Positions 1 through 7,402 of a DNA stretch of 32,497 nucleotides are shown piece after piece. The DNA is from Balneolales bacterium (GTDB taxonomy: Bacteria; Bacteroidota; Rhodothermia; Balneolales; Cyclonatronaceae): assembly GCA_022565805.1 (NCBI GenBank), contig JAIULZ010000034.1, forward strand, positions 1 to 32,497, in the 5' to 3' direction. A model generated the notes under the pieces. That model saw nothing but the letters and a program-made list of their open reading frames with translations, was not told where the DNA came from and did no database searches. How positions within the stretch are numbered: the first letter of the stretch is position 1; each line of letters starts with the position of its first letter. The position numbers were made by a program, and so were the translations under genes.

Positions 1-71
1 TTCGAACCCCCGGAGACTTGCGCCTCAACGGTTTTCAAGACCGCCGCATTCGACCGCTCTGCCAACTCTCC
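1..71 (-). tRNA. tRNA-Ser (anticodon UGA), 3' end cut by window edge
   Basis: Read on the minus strand this is a class II tRNA. The D arm closes with GCA/TGC, the anticodon stem GCGGT/ACCGT encloses the loop CTTGAAA, giving anticodon TGA (serine, UCA codons), and a long variable arm (GAGGC/GTCTC with loop GCAA) is typical of tRNA-Ser. The T-arm begins with GGGGG and TTCGAA, then the window ends, so the acceptor 3' strand and CCA cannot be seen. The 5' end at 71 is placed by counting seven acceptor bases before the T8/G9 pair. It lies only 23 bases after the atpG stop codon on the same strand. Confidence 0.93.
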
Positions 72-94
72 GGCAGAATTTTAATATAAGAAAA

Positions 95-979
95 TTATGC
101 ATTCAATGCTTCAGCTCCAGAAACTATTTCTGAAAGTTCTGTAGTAATTGCTGCTTGTCGCGCTTTATTATACTTCAGATTAAGGTGTCCGATAATTTCT
201 TTGGCATTTTCTGTAGCATTGTCCATTGCCGCCATTCGTGCACCTTGTTCAGAGGCATTTGACTCTAACAAAGCTCTCCAAAGCTGCATATTGATATGCA
301 GAGGAAGAATTTTCTTAAGAATCTCAGCTGGATCAGGCTCGAAAATATAATCAATCGCTTGAGCAGAAGTCAAGTCATTTTTTTCATTTTCTACAGCAAC
401 AGGTAAAACTCTGCTGAAAAGCCTGTTTTGGGCTATTACGCTTTTAAACTCATTAAACGCAAGAAATACGCTGTCGTATTTTTTGTTTTCAAAATCGCGA
501 GTAGCCCGGCGCATAATGTCGGCAGTTTTATCGAAATCAAGGTTATCAAAAAAACCAATATGTTTTTCAATAACATTAAAGTTTCTTTTAGAGAAAAACT
601 CTGTGGCTTTTCTCCCAACCGTAATAACCGAAAGCTGACCATTTTTTACCTGCTCTGGATATTTAGCAGCAAGTGTATCGGTAATAAAACGAAAAAGATT
701 ACTATTAAAACCACCACACAAACCACGGTCTGAACTAACAACAATAAGTAGCAAATTTTGCGGGTTTTCTACATCTGTCATGTAGATATTTTCACCCTCA
801 GAACTACTACTCAGCTTTTCAATAACCGCCTGCAAACCAGCCACGTAAGGACGTGTAGACAAAATTGCTTCCTGGGCCTTACGTAACCTGGCTGCGGCAA
901 CCATTTTCATTGCCTTGGTTATCTGCTGGGTACTCTTAACCGATGAAATCCGATCCCGTATTTCGCGCAGATTAGCCAT
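95..979 (-). CDS. atpG: F1Fo ATP synthase subunit gamma
   Basis: Central rotor shaft of F1. The 294-residue protein starts MANLREIRDRISSVKSTQQI, the conserved N-terminal helix, and ends in the matching C-terminal helix (MAAMDNATENAKEII... ITTELSEIV), which together form the coiled coil that turns inside the alpha/beta ring. Length is normal for the family. It is the last protein gene of the minus-strand atp operon: the atpA stop codon is one base upstream of its ATG, so translational coupling is likely. No Shine-Dalgarno site is visible. There is no terminator between its stop and the tRNA-Ser 23 bases downstream. The beta and epsilon genes (atpD, atpC) do not follow, so they must be elsewhere in the genome. 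Confidence 0.98.
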   Translation of the reverse strand: MANLREIRDRISSVKSTQQITKAMKMVAAARLRKAQEAILSTRPYVAGLQAVIEKLSSSSEGENIYMTDVENPQNLLLIVVSSDRGLCGGFNSNLFRFITDTLAAKYPEQVKNGQLSVITVGRKATEFFSKRNFNVIEKHIGFFDNLDFDKTADIMRRATRDFENKKYDSVFLAFNEFKSVIAQNRLFSRVLPVAVENEKNDLTSAQAIDYIFEPDPAEILKKILPLHINMQLWRALLESNASEQGARMAAMDNATENAKEIIGHLNLKYNKARQAAITTELSEIVSGAEALNA

Positions 980-980
980 A

Positions 981-2597
981 TTAGTTATTCAGCGTTGTTA
1001 AAATGTCGTTTTTTGTAGTATTCGCTACATCAATAAACTTCTTTTTGGTCTCGTCGCTTAAAACACCAGTTGAGGAGAGCTCATCCATCTCTTTCTGATA
1101 CTTAAGATGCAAGGCTTCGAGGTATTGCTTTTCAAAGGCCTGAACATGAGTAACCGGTATTTCACCAAGTACTCCTTCGTTATTGGCTAATAAAACAGCA
1201 ACCTGCTCTTCAACGGCAAGCGGTGAGTACTGATTTTGCTTTAGCAGTTCTACAGAACGCTCGCCTTTTTGGAGCTGACGCTGAGTAGAAGCATCAAGAT
1301 CTGAACCGAACTTAGCAAAAGCTTCAAGCTCGCGATACTGAGCAAGATCTAATTTAAGCGTACCGGAAAGCTTTTTCATGGCTTTAACCTGTGCATTACC
1401 ACCCACACGAGATACCGAAATACCTACGTCAATAGCTGGACGTACACCAGAGTTAAACAAATTAGTCTGTAGGAATATCTGACCGTCGGTAATCGAAATT
1501 ACGTTAGTTGGAATATAAGCTGAAACGTCACCAGCTTGTGTCTCAATAATAGGAAGAGCCGTTAACGAACCGCCACCCTTAATCATAGGTTTAAGTTCTT
1601 CCGGTACATCATTCATATTTTGAGCTACAGCCTGGTTTCTGTTAATTTTCGCAGCACGCTCGAGAAGACGACTGTGAAGATAGAACACGTCGCCGGGGTA
1701 TGCCTCACGTCCCGGAGGTCTACGTAACAAAAGTGAAACCTCACGATAAGCTACAGCTTGCTTAGAAAGGTCATCATAAATAATAAGAGCATGTCGTCCT
1801 GTATCTCGGAAATATTCTCCAATAGCGGCGCCGGAGTAAGCGGCAATGTACTGTAAAGGAGCTGGTGCAGTCGCTGAAGCAGATACAATAGTAGTATAAG
1901 ATTTAGCTCCTTCGCGTTCCAATATTTGATTAACCTGAGAAATGGTGGAGTTTTTCTGGCCTATGGCAACGTAAATACAAAAAACGCCATCACCCTTTTC
2001 ATGCGATGCTTTTTGATTTAAAATAGTATCGATCGCAATAGCTGTTTTACCCGTTTGGCGGTCACCAATGATAAGTTCGCGCTGGCCTCGACCAATAGGA
2101 ATCATTGAATCTATCGCCTTAATGCCGGTTTGAAGGGGTTCACTTACAGGCTCACGAAACACAACCCCCGGAGCCTTACGCTCTAGCGGCATGCGAATTG
2201 TTTTGCCTGAAATAGGACCGTTGCCGTCAACAGGATTACCAAGTGGATCTAAAACTCTACCAAGAACACCTTCACCAACTTGTATAGACGCAATTTTTTT
2301 AGTTCTGCGAACGGTATGACCTTCCTGGACTGAATTAGCCATTCCAAAAAGTACGATACCCACATTATCTTCCTCGAGGTTGAGTACCATACCCTGCACG
2401 GGATTTCCAGCTTTATCTCTGGAGTCTGGCAGTTCTACAAGCTCACCTGCCTGAACTTTACTCAGCCCATATACCCGAGCGATACCGTCTCCAACTTCAA
2501 GAACAGTCCCCTCATCATATACTTCAGACTCAGACTGGAAGCCGGAAAGCTGCTTTCTCAGAATGGCTGATACTTCATCGGGTTTAACGTGACTCAT
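981..2597 (-). CDS. atpA: F1Fo ATP synthase subunit alpha
   Basis: Non-catalytic nucleotide-binding subunit of the F1 hexamer. The 538-residue protein has the Walker A loop GDRQTGKT near residue 175, the Walker B region [11 protein letters not shown], and the motif [10 protein letters not shown] that carries the arginine finger reaching into the catalytic site on beta. The N-terminus ([12 protein letters not shown]) binds the delta/OSCP subunit in the family. It is about 25 residues longer than the E. coli protein, with the extra length at the C-terminus. It lies between atpH (39-base gap) and atpG (one-base gap) in the standard order a-c-b-delta-alpha-gamma. Partner subunit beta is not in the window. 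Confidence 0.98.
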   Translation of the reverse strand: MSHVKPDEVSAILRKQLSGFQSESEVYDEGTVLEVGDGIARVYGLSKVQAGELVELPDSRDKAGNPVQGMVLNLEEDNVGIVLFGMANSVQEGHTVRRTKKIASIQVGEGVLGRVLDPLGNPVDGNGPISGKTIRMPLERKAPGVVFREPVSEPLQTGIKAIDSMIPIGRGQRELIIGDRQTGKTAIAIDTILNQKASHEKGDGVFCIYVAIGQKNSTISQVNQILEREGAKSYTTIVSASATAPAPLQYIAAYSGAAIGEYFRDTGRHALIIYDDLSKQAVAYREVSLLLRRPPGREAYPGDVFYLHSRLLERAAKINRNQAVAQNMNDVPEELKPMIKGGGSLTALPIIETQAGDVSAYIPTNVISITDGQIFLQTNLFNSGVRPAIDVGISVSRVGGNAQVKAMKKLSGTLKLDLAQYRELEAFAKFGSDLDASTQRQLQKGERSVELLKQNQYSPLAVEEQVAVLLANNEGVLGEIPVTHVQAFEKQYLEALHLKYQKEMDELSSTGVLSDETKKKFIDVANTTKNDILTTLNN

Positions 2598-2636
2598 AAT
2601 AATATTGTGATTAAACTCTTATAAACGATAACGTAA

Positions 2637-3182
2637 TTAGACCGCGGCTCTGAAAAACAAATCTTCAACTTGTTCGAGTTTATGTTTAACAGAACCGTCG
2701 ATAACAGTATCATCAATTTTAATAACTGCTCCGCCGAGTAACTCGGGCTTAAGATGTTGCTCGATAATTACCTTTTTCCCGGTTTTCTTTTCCAATGTAC
2801 TTTGAACCATATCAAGTTGCTTTGCATCAGGCTTTTCTGCAAAGTACACATGAACTACAATAATACCGGAGTGTTTGCGGTAGGAATCAATGAAAGCCTG
2901 TGCGATACCCGGCAACAATTCGAACCGGGCCTTTACTATAAGAACATCTATTAAGGCCCATGTACTGGCAGAAACTTTCTGCTTAAAGAGCGATTCCAGC
3001 GCTGCTTTTTTCTTATCCGTTTTTATGATTGGATTTTTAAGAAAAAGAACTAGTTCACGCGAATGTTGAATTGTTCCATGGATAAGTTCTACATCAGTAA
3101 GAACTGTTTCCAGAACATCATTCTCGATTGCATGACCAAGAAGTGCAGCAGAATACCTACGGGCAGCTTTAACAGGAATCAT
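2637..3182 (-). CDS. atpH: F1Fo ATP synthase subunit delta (OSCP)
   Basis: Peripheral stalk subunit that ties the b dimer to the top of F1. The 181-residue protein has the usual two parts: a helical N-terminal domain (AARRYSAALLGHAIEND) that binds alpha, and a C-terminal segment with the family signature LLGGAVIKIDDTVIDGSV. Length matches the family. It starts six bases after the atpF stop codon. Sequence conservation is low in this family, but position in the operon and the C-terminal signature make the call secure. Confidence 0.96.
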   Translation of the reverse strand: MIPVKAARRYSAALLGHAIENDVLETVLTDVELIHGTIQHSRELVLFLKNPIIKTDKKKAALESLFKQKVSASTWALIDVLIVKARFELLPGIAQAFIDSYRKHSGIIVVHVYFAEKPDAKQLDMVQSTLEKKTGKKVIIEQHLKPELLGGAVIKIDDTVIDGSVKHKLEQVEDLFFRAAV

Positions 3183-3188
3183 GGAAAC

Positions 3189-3698
3189 CTAATTTTTAGA
3201 CAGTTCATCAATAAAGTCATCAACCAGTTTTTTATTTTTCTTTTGGTCGAGTTCTGCGTTCAGAATTCTTCTGGTGGCTTCTATAGCTAATTCAGCTACC
3301 TGATTGCGCAGTTCAAGCATTGCTTTCTGCTTTTCCTGCTCAATAGATTCAAGAATTTGATTTTTCGCAGCCTCGGCCTCAGACCTGGCTTTTTCGATGA
3401 TATCAACACGAATCTTTTCGGCTTCTTCTTTTGCTTCTTTCCGCAGTCTTTGTGCTTCAACTTCGGCTTTCTTTAAAGCTTCGTCGTTTTTTGCAGAGAT
3501 TTCTTCTGCACGTTTCATTGCTTTCTCAGCAGAGTCTAAAGATTCCTGTATACTTTGCTCACGTTGTTCGAGAGCTTTTAGTATAGGACCCCAAGCCAGC
3601 TTTTTAAGAAGAACAATAAAAACCACGAACGTAATAAAGATCCAGATAACAATACCTGGCTCGAAGTTCAGCAATGCGTTTGCAATAACCGGATTCAT
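3189..3698 (-). CDS. atpF: F1Fo ATP synthase subunit b
   Basis: Peripheral stalk subunit of the membrane sector. The 169-residue protein has one N-terminal membrane span (residues about 14-34, GIVIWIFITFVVFIVLL) followed by a long, highly charged helix rich in Glu, Lys and Ala (about residues 45-150) that forms the right-handed coiled coil of the b dimer. The segment LAWGPILKALEQR just after the span is typical. Only one b-type gene is present, so the stalk is probably a homodimer. It lies 82 bases after atpE and six before atpH. Confidence 0.97.
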   Translation of the reverse strand: MNPVIANALLNFEPGIVIWIFITFVVFIVLLKKLAWGPILKALEQREQSIQESLDSAEKAMKRAEEISAKNDEALKKAEVEAQRLRKEAKEEAEKIRVDIIEKARSEAEAAKNQILESIEQEKQKAMLELRNQVAELAIEATRRILNAELDQKKNKKLVDDFIDELSKN

Positions 3699-3780
3699 GG
3701 ATTTTAATTTTTTAGTATCACTGCGACTACAAAACTATGAGCGCTGAATACCAAGTGCATAATGAATTATTGAAACTGAA

Positions 3781-4020
3781 TTAGCCTACGTTGGCAAGGA
3801 TAATACAGATTACAAGTGCGAAAAACGCAGCACCTTCAATAAGACCGGCAGCAATAAGCATTGCGGTACGAACATCACCGGCTGCTTCCGGCTGACGAGC
3901 CATCGCATCCATAGCGCCTTTACCGATCATGCCAATTCCAAAACCAGCTCCAAGAAGGATAATACCAGCTCCAAGACCAGCTGCGAGGTGTGCCATATCG
4001 GCGAATTGTACTACTTCCAT
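3781..4020 (-). CDS. atpE: F1Fo ATP synthase subunit c (proteolipid ring)
   Basis: Forms the ion-carrying rotor ring. The 79-residue hairpin has two membrane helices joined by the polar loop ARQPEA (residues 41-46) that contacts gamma and epsilon. The ion-binding carboxylate is Glu62 in GLIEGAAFFALV. The helix-1 position that is Gln in sodium-binding rings is Ile here (GAGFGIGM), and the residue after Glu62 is Gly rather than Ser or Thr, so the sodium ligands are missing and proton coupling is inferred. The glycine-rich helix 1 suits tight packing of a ring. It has the best ribosome binding site seen among the atp genes, fitting the need for many copies per complex. Confidence 0.98.
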   Translation of the reverse strand: MEVVQFADMAHLAAGLGAGIILLGAGFGIGMIGKGAMDAMARQPEAAGDVRTAMLIAAGLIEGAAFFALVICIILANVG

Positions 4021-4027
4021 AATAATA

Positions 4028-4032
4028 CTCCT
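4028..4032 (-). promoter_or_regulatory. Strong Shine-Dalgarno site of atpE
   Basis: On the minus strand AGGAG stands seven bases before the atpE ATG. The other atp genes here show no comparable site directly before their start codons, so this one probably raises c-subunit synthesis above that of its operon neighbours. Confidence 0.75.
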
Positions 4033-4076
4033 AAACTGTTAAATTTAAGTATTGTTTATATTGTGTATATGAGATT

Positions 4077-5168
4077 TTAGTGCGCTGCGTGTTGTACTTC
4101 TGCACCATGATGTTCGTCGTGATGGCTGTGATCTTCCAGAGCCAAGCCGATAAACAGTGCAGAGAACATGGTAAAGATATATGCCTGAAGGAATGCAGCG
4201 AAAACCTTTAAAGCATAGATAAATAAAGTGAAAGGAACCCAAACCACAGAGGATAATAAACCGAGGGTAGGCCCGTACAAGCCGGCAAAGATAAAAATCA
4301 TTCCAAGCATGCTAAGAATTAGCATTTTCCCGGATAGCATGTTGGCAAACAAACGGATAGCAAGTGCAAATGGTTTTGTGAACAAACCTAATACCTCAAC
4401 CGGTATCATAATAATGAGCATAAACTTTGGAATACCCGGCATTGCAAACACGTGCTTCCAATAATCCTTGGTACCATTCAGATTAACCATCAGGAAAGTC
4501 ATAAATGCGAGGGCAGCCGTAATCGAAATATCGGATGTTGGAGTTTGGCCCCATGGCGCCAAACCGAACAAATTCATGAATAAAATCATGAAAAAACAGG
4601 TTAGCAAATATGGTGCAAACTTCATGTACTTATCGGCACCAACGTTGGATTTAACAACTTCGTCGCGTATGTAGGTAATTAAAACCTCTGCAAAGTTCAT
4701 ACCCGCGCCTTTTGGAGCGCTTTTTTGACCTATACCTGATTTATATTTTGAGGCTAACCGGCCAAAAATAATGAGCGTTAAAAAACCTGCAAGCCAAAAC
4801 CAAATCACGTGCTTGGATAGTGACATATCCAGAAAAATCGGGCTACCATCGGCATGAACCAGTTTATAGGTTACAGGACCAGATACACCTGCTATAAAAG
4901 TACCAGGATTGTCGATATAATATTGATCCTGAAACAAGCCACTATTCATGGCACTTTTTGTACTGCCAAAAACATGAACACCTTCAGACACAATGATACG
5001 TGGCAGGTAAAATGTACCAATCCCTTCAAATTGAATATAGTAGCGATCCCCCAGTTTGCCTATTACGTCGATATCGCCGTAATTTTTTTCTTCTGCAGCA
5101 ATGGCTTTGTTATCAGCCAGTAAAAGCACAAATAATACTAAAAACAGCGTGCGAAGAGCTTTAGTCAT
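4077..5168 (-). CDS. atpB: F1Fo ATP synthase subunit a
   Basis: Stator channel subunit that passes protons to the c ring. The 363-residue protein starts with a likely cleavable signal peptide (residues 1-25, ending AIAA) and about 90 further residues outside the membrane, an extension typical of Bacteroidota-type subunit a and absent in E. coli. The core follows from about residue 120, with the essential arginine at 272 in ALAIRLFANMLSG and the conserved Gln328 in AAFLQAYIFTMF. The C-terminus ends in a histidine-rich tail (residues 347-363, seven His). The first eight bases overlap the end of the preceding AtpI-like gene, so translation is probably coupled. It is followed by atpE after 56 bases. 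Confidence 0.97.
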   Translation of the reverse strand: MTKALRTLFLVLFVLLLADNKAIAAEEKNYGDIDVIGKLGDRYYIQFEGIGTFYLPRIIVSEGVHVFGSTKSAMNSGLFQDQYYIDNPGTFIAGVSGPVTYKLVHADGSPIFLDMSLSKHVIWFWLAGFLTLIIFGRLASKYKSGIGQKSAPKGAGMNFAEVLITYIRDEVVKSNVGADKYMKFAPYLLTCFFMILFMNLFGLAPWGQTPTSDISITAALAFMTFLMVNLNGTKDYWKHVFAMPGIPKFMLIIMIPVEVLGLFTKPFALAIRLFANMLSGKMLILSMLGMIFIFAGLYGPTLGLLSSVVWVPFTLFIYALKVFAAFLQAYIFTMFSALFIGLALEDHSHHDEHHGAEVQHAAH

Positions 5169-5553
5169 TACTAAATGGTTGCGGGTTTTTATCTTTAATT
5201 TTCAATACAAAAATAATTTCCAGTACAGATTTGCTAATATAAGAAATAAACAAACTAATAGTGAAACTTAAAGTTGGCAAATTTGTAAAGAATACGACAA
5301 TCATAACGGCGATCAGCATTATGAGTAATCTTAAGCCCATGCCCCCCATTACCCGAATCATAAATGCATTATTACCTGCATGAATTCCATCTGCGGCAAA
5401 TTTTAGCGCCGCAACCGCATTCGCACTTGTAATGATTAGGGCAAGAACGAATCCGGGGAAAACATTATGCTGAGTATATATCTCAAAAAGCCACGCTGCT
5501 ACAAGTAAAACAGCATTAATGAGCGCCAAGCTAATAAAAAAAGACTTCCACAT
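5161..5553 (-). CDS. Small four-span membrane protein, AtpI-like
   Basis: The 130-residue protein is mostly hydrophobic, with about four predicted membrane spans (around residues 5-24, 33-50, 70-90 and 95-118) and a polar C-terminal tail (KIKDKNPQPFSND). Size, topology and its place directly upstream of atpB match the AtpI/UncI group of assembly or c-ring helper proteins. I see no strong sequence signature, so the assignment rests largely on context. Its end overlaps the atpB start by eight bases. A more cautious name would be hypothetical membrane protein of the atp operon. Confidence 0.7.
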   Translation of the reverse strand: MWKSFFISLALINAVLLVAAWLFEIYTQHNVFPGFVLALIITSANAVAALKFAADGIHAGNNAFMIRVMGGMGLRLLIMLIAVMIVVFFTNLPTLSFTISLFISYISKSVLEIIFVLKIKDKNPQPFSND

Positions 5554-5621
5554 ATACTATCTTCACTAACGAGCTTTAACGAATTTGCCTGTGTACTTTA
5601 TTTAGGTTTTAAGAATCTTAT

Positions 5622-5897
5622 TTAGTGAGTTTCCGAGCCGGGTTCTGTTTCTTTTGTTCTTTTATGCTCGTTTTTCTTTCTCAATTTCTCAATTCTATCG
5701 AGTTCATCCAGCTCATATGATACTTTTATTATACTCCAAAATACAGAAATAAACCCTAGTGCTGCACCTGCTACGAGCAGCCAGGGGCCTGTGCCGTAAC
5801 GGTTATCCAGCCAGAGTCCGGCCAGAACAGGAATCGTCATAGACACGCCAAGCTGTAATCCAAGCTGTATGTAGGCACCATAAGGGCGAATATTCAC
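5622..5897 (-). CDS. AtpZ/AtpI family protein
   Basis: Small membrane protein of the AtpZ type, encoded at the head of many atp operons and thought to help assemble Fo or carry Mg2+/Ca2+. The 91 residues hold two membrane spans (about 10-29 and 38-58) with the family pattern GLQLGVSMTIPVLAGLWLD, then GPWLLVAGAALGFISVFWSI, and a charged Lys/Glu-rich tail. The start codon is GTG (minus strand, 5897-5895); no in-frame ATG gives a better start. A weak GGA lies upstream of it. It is separated from bactofilin by 75 bases, the most likely place for a separate atp promoter. Confidence 0.85.
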   Translation of the reverse strand: MNIRPYGAYIQLGLQLGVSMTIPVLAGLWLDNRYGTGPWLLVAGAALGFISVFWSIIKVSYELDELDRIEKLRKKNEHKRTKETEPGSETH

Positions 5898-5945
5898 GAT
5901 TAGTTTCCAGCCAAGAGGATCATATAATTATTACCCGGTATCATA

Positions 5946-5960
5946 TCATCATTTTGATGA
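5946..5960. promoter_or_regulatory. Dyad and possible promoter before the atp genes
   Basis: The gap between bactofilin and the AtpZ gene holds a perfect six-base dyad TCATCA/TGATGA with a three-base centre. On the minus strand TTGTTA and TATGAT, 16 bases apart, flank it and resemble -35 and -10 boxes. This is a weak match found by eye; promoter consensus in this lineage may differ. Confidence 0.25.
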
Positions 5961-5972
5961 ATAACAATCGAT

Positions 5973-6473
5973 TTACTCTTCGCCGGCTGTTTCTTTAACC
6001 GGCTTACTTACAGACTTTGATTTAGTATCGGCGACGGAACCATTTTTCGGTACGCCATTGAAAGAAGACTTTGCGGGCATTTTGTCGCTAACGGGCTCAT
6101 TGCTCATTTTGCATGCACCTTCAAAGATTGCACCCTCTTCAACAAGAATTACTTTAGTGCGAATATCGCCGGTTACATGAGCCGAACTGCGAAGAATTAA
6201 CCGGTTACCAGTTGTAACCCTACCGTCTACAACTCCGGATATATCGGCATCTAAGGCAACGATATCGCCATTTATTTTTCCAGTTTGGGTAACAATACAT
6301 TTCCCTTTTATTTCGAGCTCCCCATCTACCTGCCCGGATATTCTGAAATCATTTTTTGTTTTAATTATTCCCGAAATTTCAGTTCCCTCGCTGATCATGT
6401 TTACAGCCGGCTGACTACCGGAATATTCCTGTACTGAGGCGTTAGATCTGGCTTTATTATTATTTTTAAACAT
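5973..6473 (-). CDS. Bactofilin (polymer-forming cytoskeletal protein)
   Basis: Bactofilins self-assemble into filaments at the inner face of the membrane and position cell-wall enzymes. The 166-residue protein has the beta-helix core at about residues 24-124, visible as short repeating turns with hydrophobic positions alternating around Gly and Asp (TEISGIIKTKNDFRISGQVDG, cut here to its first repeat, then similar turns through GDIRTKVILVEEGAIF). The tails on either side are polar and unstructured, the C-terminal one rich in Lys and Ser. It starts 14 bases after the M23 peptidase stop codon; this pairing is a known functional module for cell shape. The filament protein itself has no catalytic site. 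Confidence 0.93.
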   Translation of the reverse strand: MFKNNNKARSNASVQEYSGSQPAVNMISEGTEISGIIKTKNDFRISGQVDGELEIKGKCIVTQTGKINGDIVALDADISGVVDGRVTTGNRLILRSSAHVTGDIRTKVILVEEGAIFEGACKMSNEPVSDKMPAKSSFNGVPKNGSVADTKSKSVSKPVKETAGEE

Positions 6474-6487
6474 GTCTTTGATTTACT

Positions 6488-7363
6488 TTAATTGAAATTT
6501 GAGAAATAAATGGACGGATCCAGAGGTAATCCGTGATGCCATAATTCGTAGTGTAAGTGAGGACCACTGCTTATTAAACCTGAGCCGGCGACGGTGCCAA
6601 TTATGTCGCCCCTGCTAACAAAGTCCCCTTTTTCTTTGGTAAGATTTTCACAATGTTTGTAAATACTGGTGTAACCATCGCTGTGCTGCAAGACCACAAC
6701 GTTGCCGTAATTTATGGTAAATCCGCTAAATATGATAACACCTTCTGCAAATGCGGGGATTACCGTTCCTGTTGGTGCCGCGATGTCGATCCCAAAATGC
6801 CCTGTTTCTGGCTCAAAAATACGCGAAACAGAACCAGAAAGCGGGAATTCCACTGGAAACTCCAGTATACTACTAAAAAAGAAAGTGTTCGAAAAAATAA
6901 TTTCATCAGAATATAAGCCCCGAACTGGTTCCCGCATTTCCGAAAAAGAAGTAGGTAACTGAGTCTGAACCGGATCTGCCACTGCCGCCGGGGGCGTAAA
7001 TCCGGTACTTCTTGTTTCGAATGTTGTATCTATACCTGCAGCTAAGGCCATCTTAAAATTCGCAATCTGAACCTCAGATGCAATTAAGGAATCTCGTAAA
7101 ACTTCTACCTGATCCCTTACTTCTAATATCTGGTTCCTTATAGCCTGATCATCTTTATTAAATAGGAAAGTGCCCAATGGAGTAAGATAAAAGAACAAGA
7201 ACACAATAAAAACTACTACCGCGTGAGAAATAATTACGATACCCAGCATTCTTTTGGGATCAATAATATAAGTCTCAGTTTCGTCATGCGTAGACCCCTT
7301 CCATAGAAGAACCGTGAGGTTTTCTTTACTTACCGAAAGGAGCTTTTTAATGAATTCAAACAT
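6488..7363 (-). CDS. Membrane-anchored M23 family peptidase
   Basis: Predicted zinc endopeptidase that cuts peptidoglycan cross-links. The 291-residue protein has a short cytoplasmic N-terminus, one membrane span (about residues 40-62), a coiled-coil stretch (about 70-105), a Pro-rich linker and a LytM/M23 domain at about 170-285. The complete active site is present: His189 and Asp193 in GHFGIDIA, His237 in YKHCEN, and His269/His271 in GPHLHYE, so it should be active rather than a degenerate regulator. The single anchor and cytoplasmic tail would let it contact the bactofilin encoded next to it. This architecture matches the bactofilin-linked hydrolases known from curved or stalked bacteria. 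Confidence 0.94.
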   Translation of the reverse strand: MFEFIKKLLSVSKENLTVLLWKGSTHDETETYIIDPKRMLGIVIISHAVVVFIVFLFFYLTPLGTFLFNKDDQAIRNQILEVRDQVEVLRDSLIASEVQIANFKMALAAGIDTTFETRSTGFTPPAAVADPVQTQLPTSFSEMREPVRGLYSDEIIFSNTFFFSSILEFPVEFPLSGSVSRIFEPETGHFGIDIAAPTGTVIPAFAEGVIIFSGFTINYGNVVVLQHSDGYTSIYKHCENLTKEKGDFVSRGDIIGTVAGSGLISSGPHLHYELWHHGLPLDPSIYFSNFN

Positions 7364-7402
7364 GAGGCTAAATAGTGTTTCTTGTTGGTTTAAACTTGCA
7401 TT

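Noticed and set aside
3397-3747. Plus-strand ORF of 116 codons opposite atpF
   Set aside because: Composition (Ser, Ala, Phe, Cys runs) mirrors the Glu/Lys/Ala codons of the b-subunit helix on the other strand; a shadow frame.
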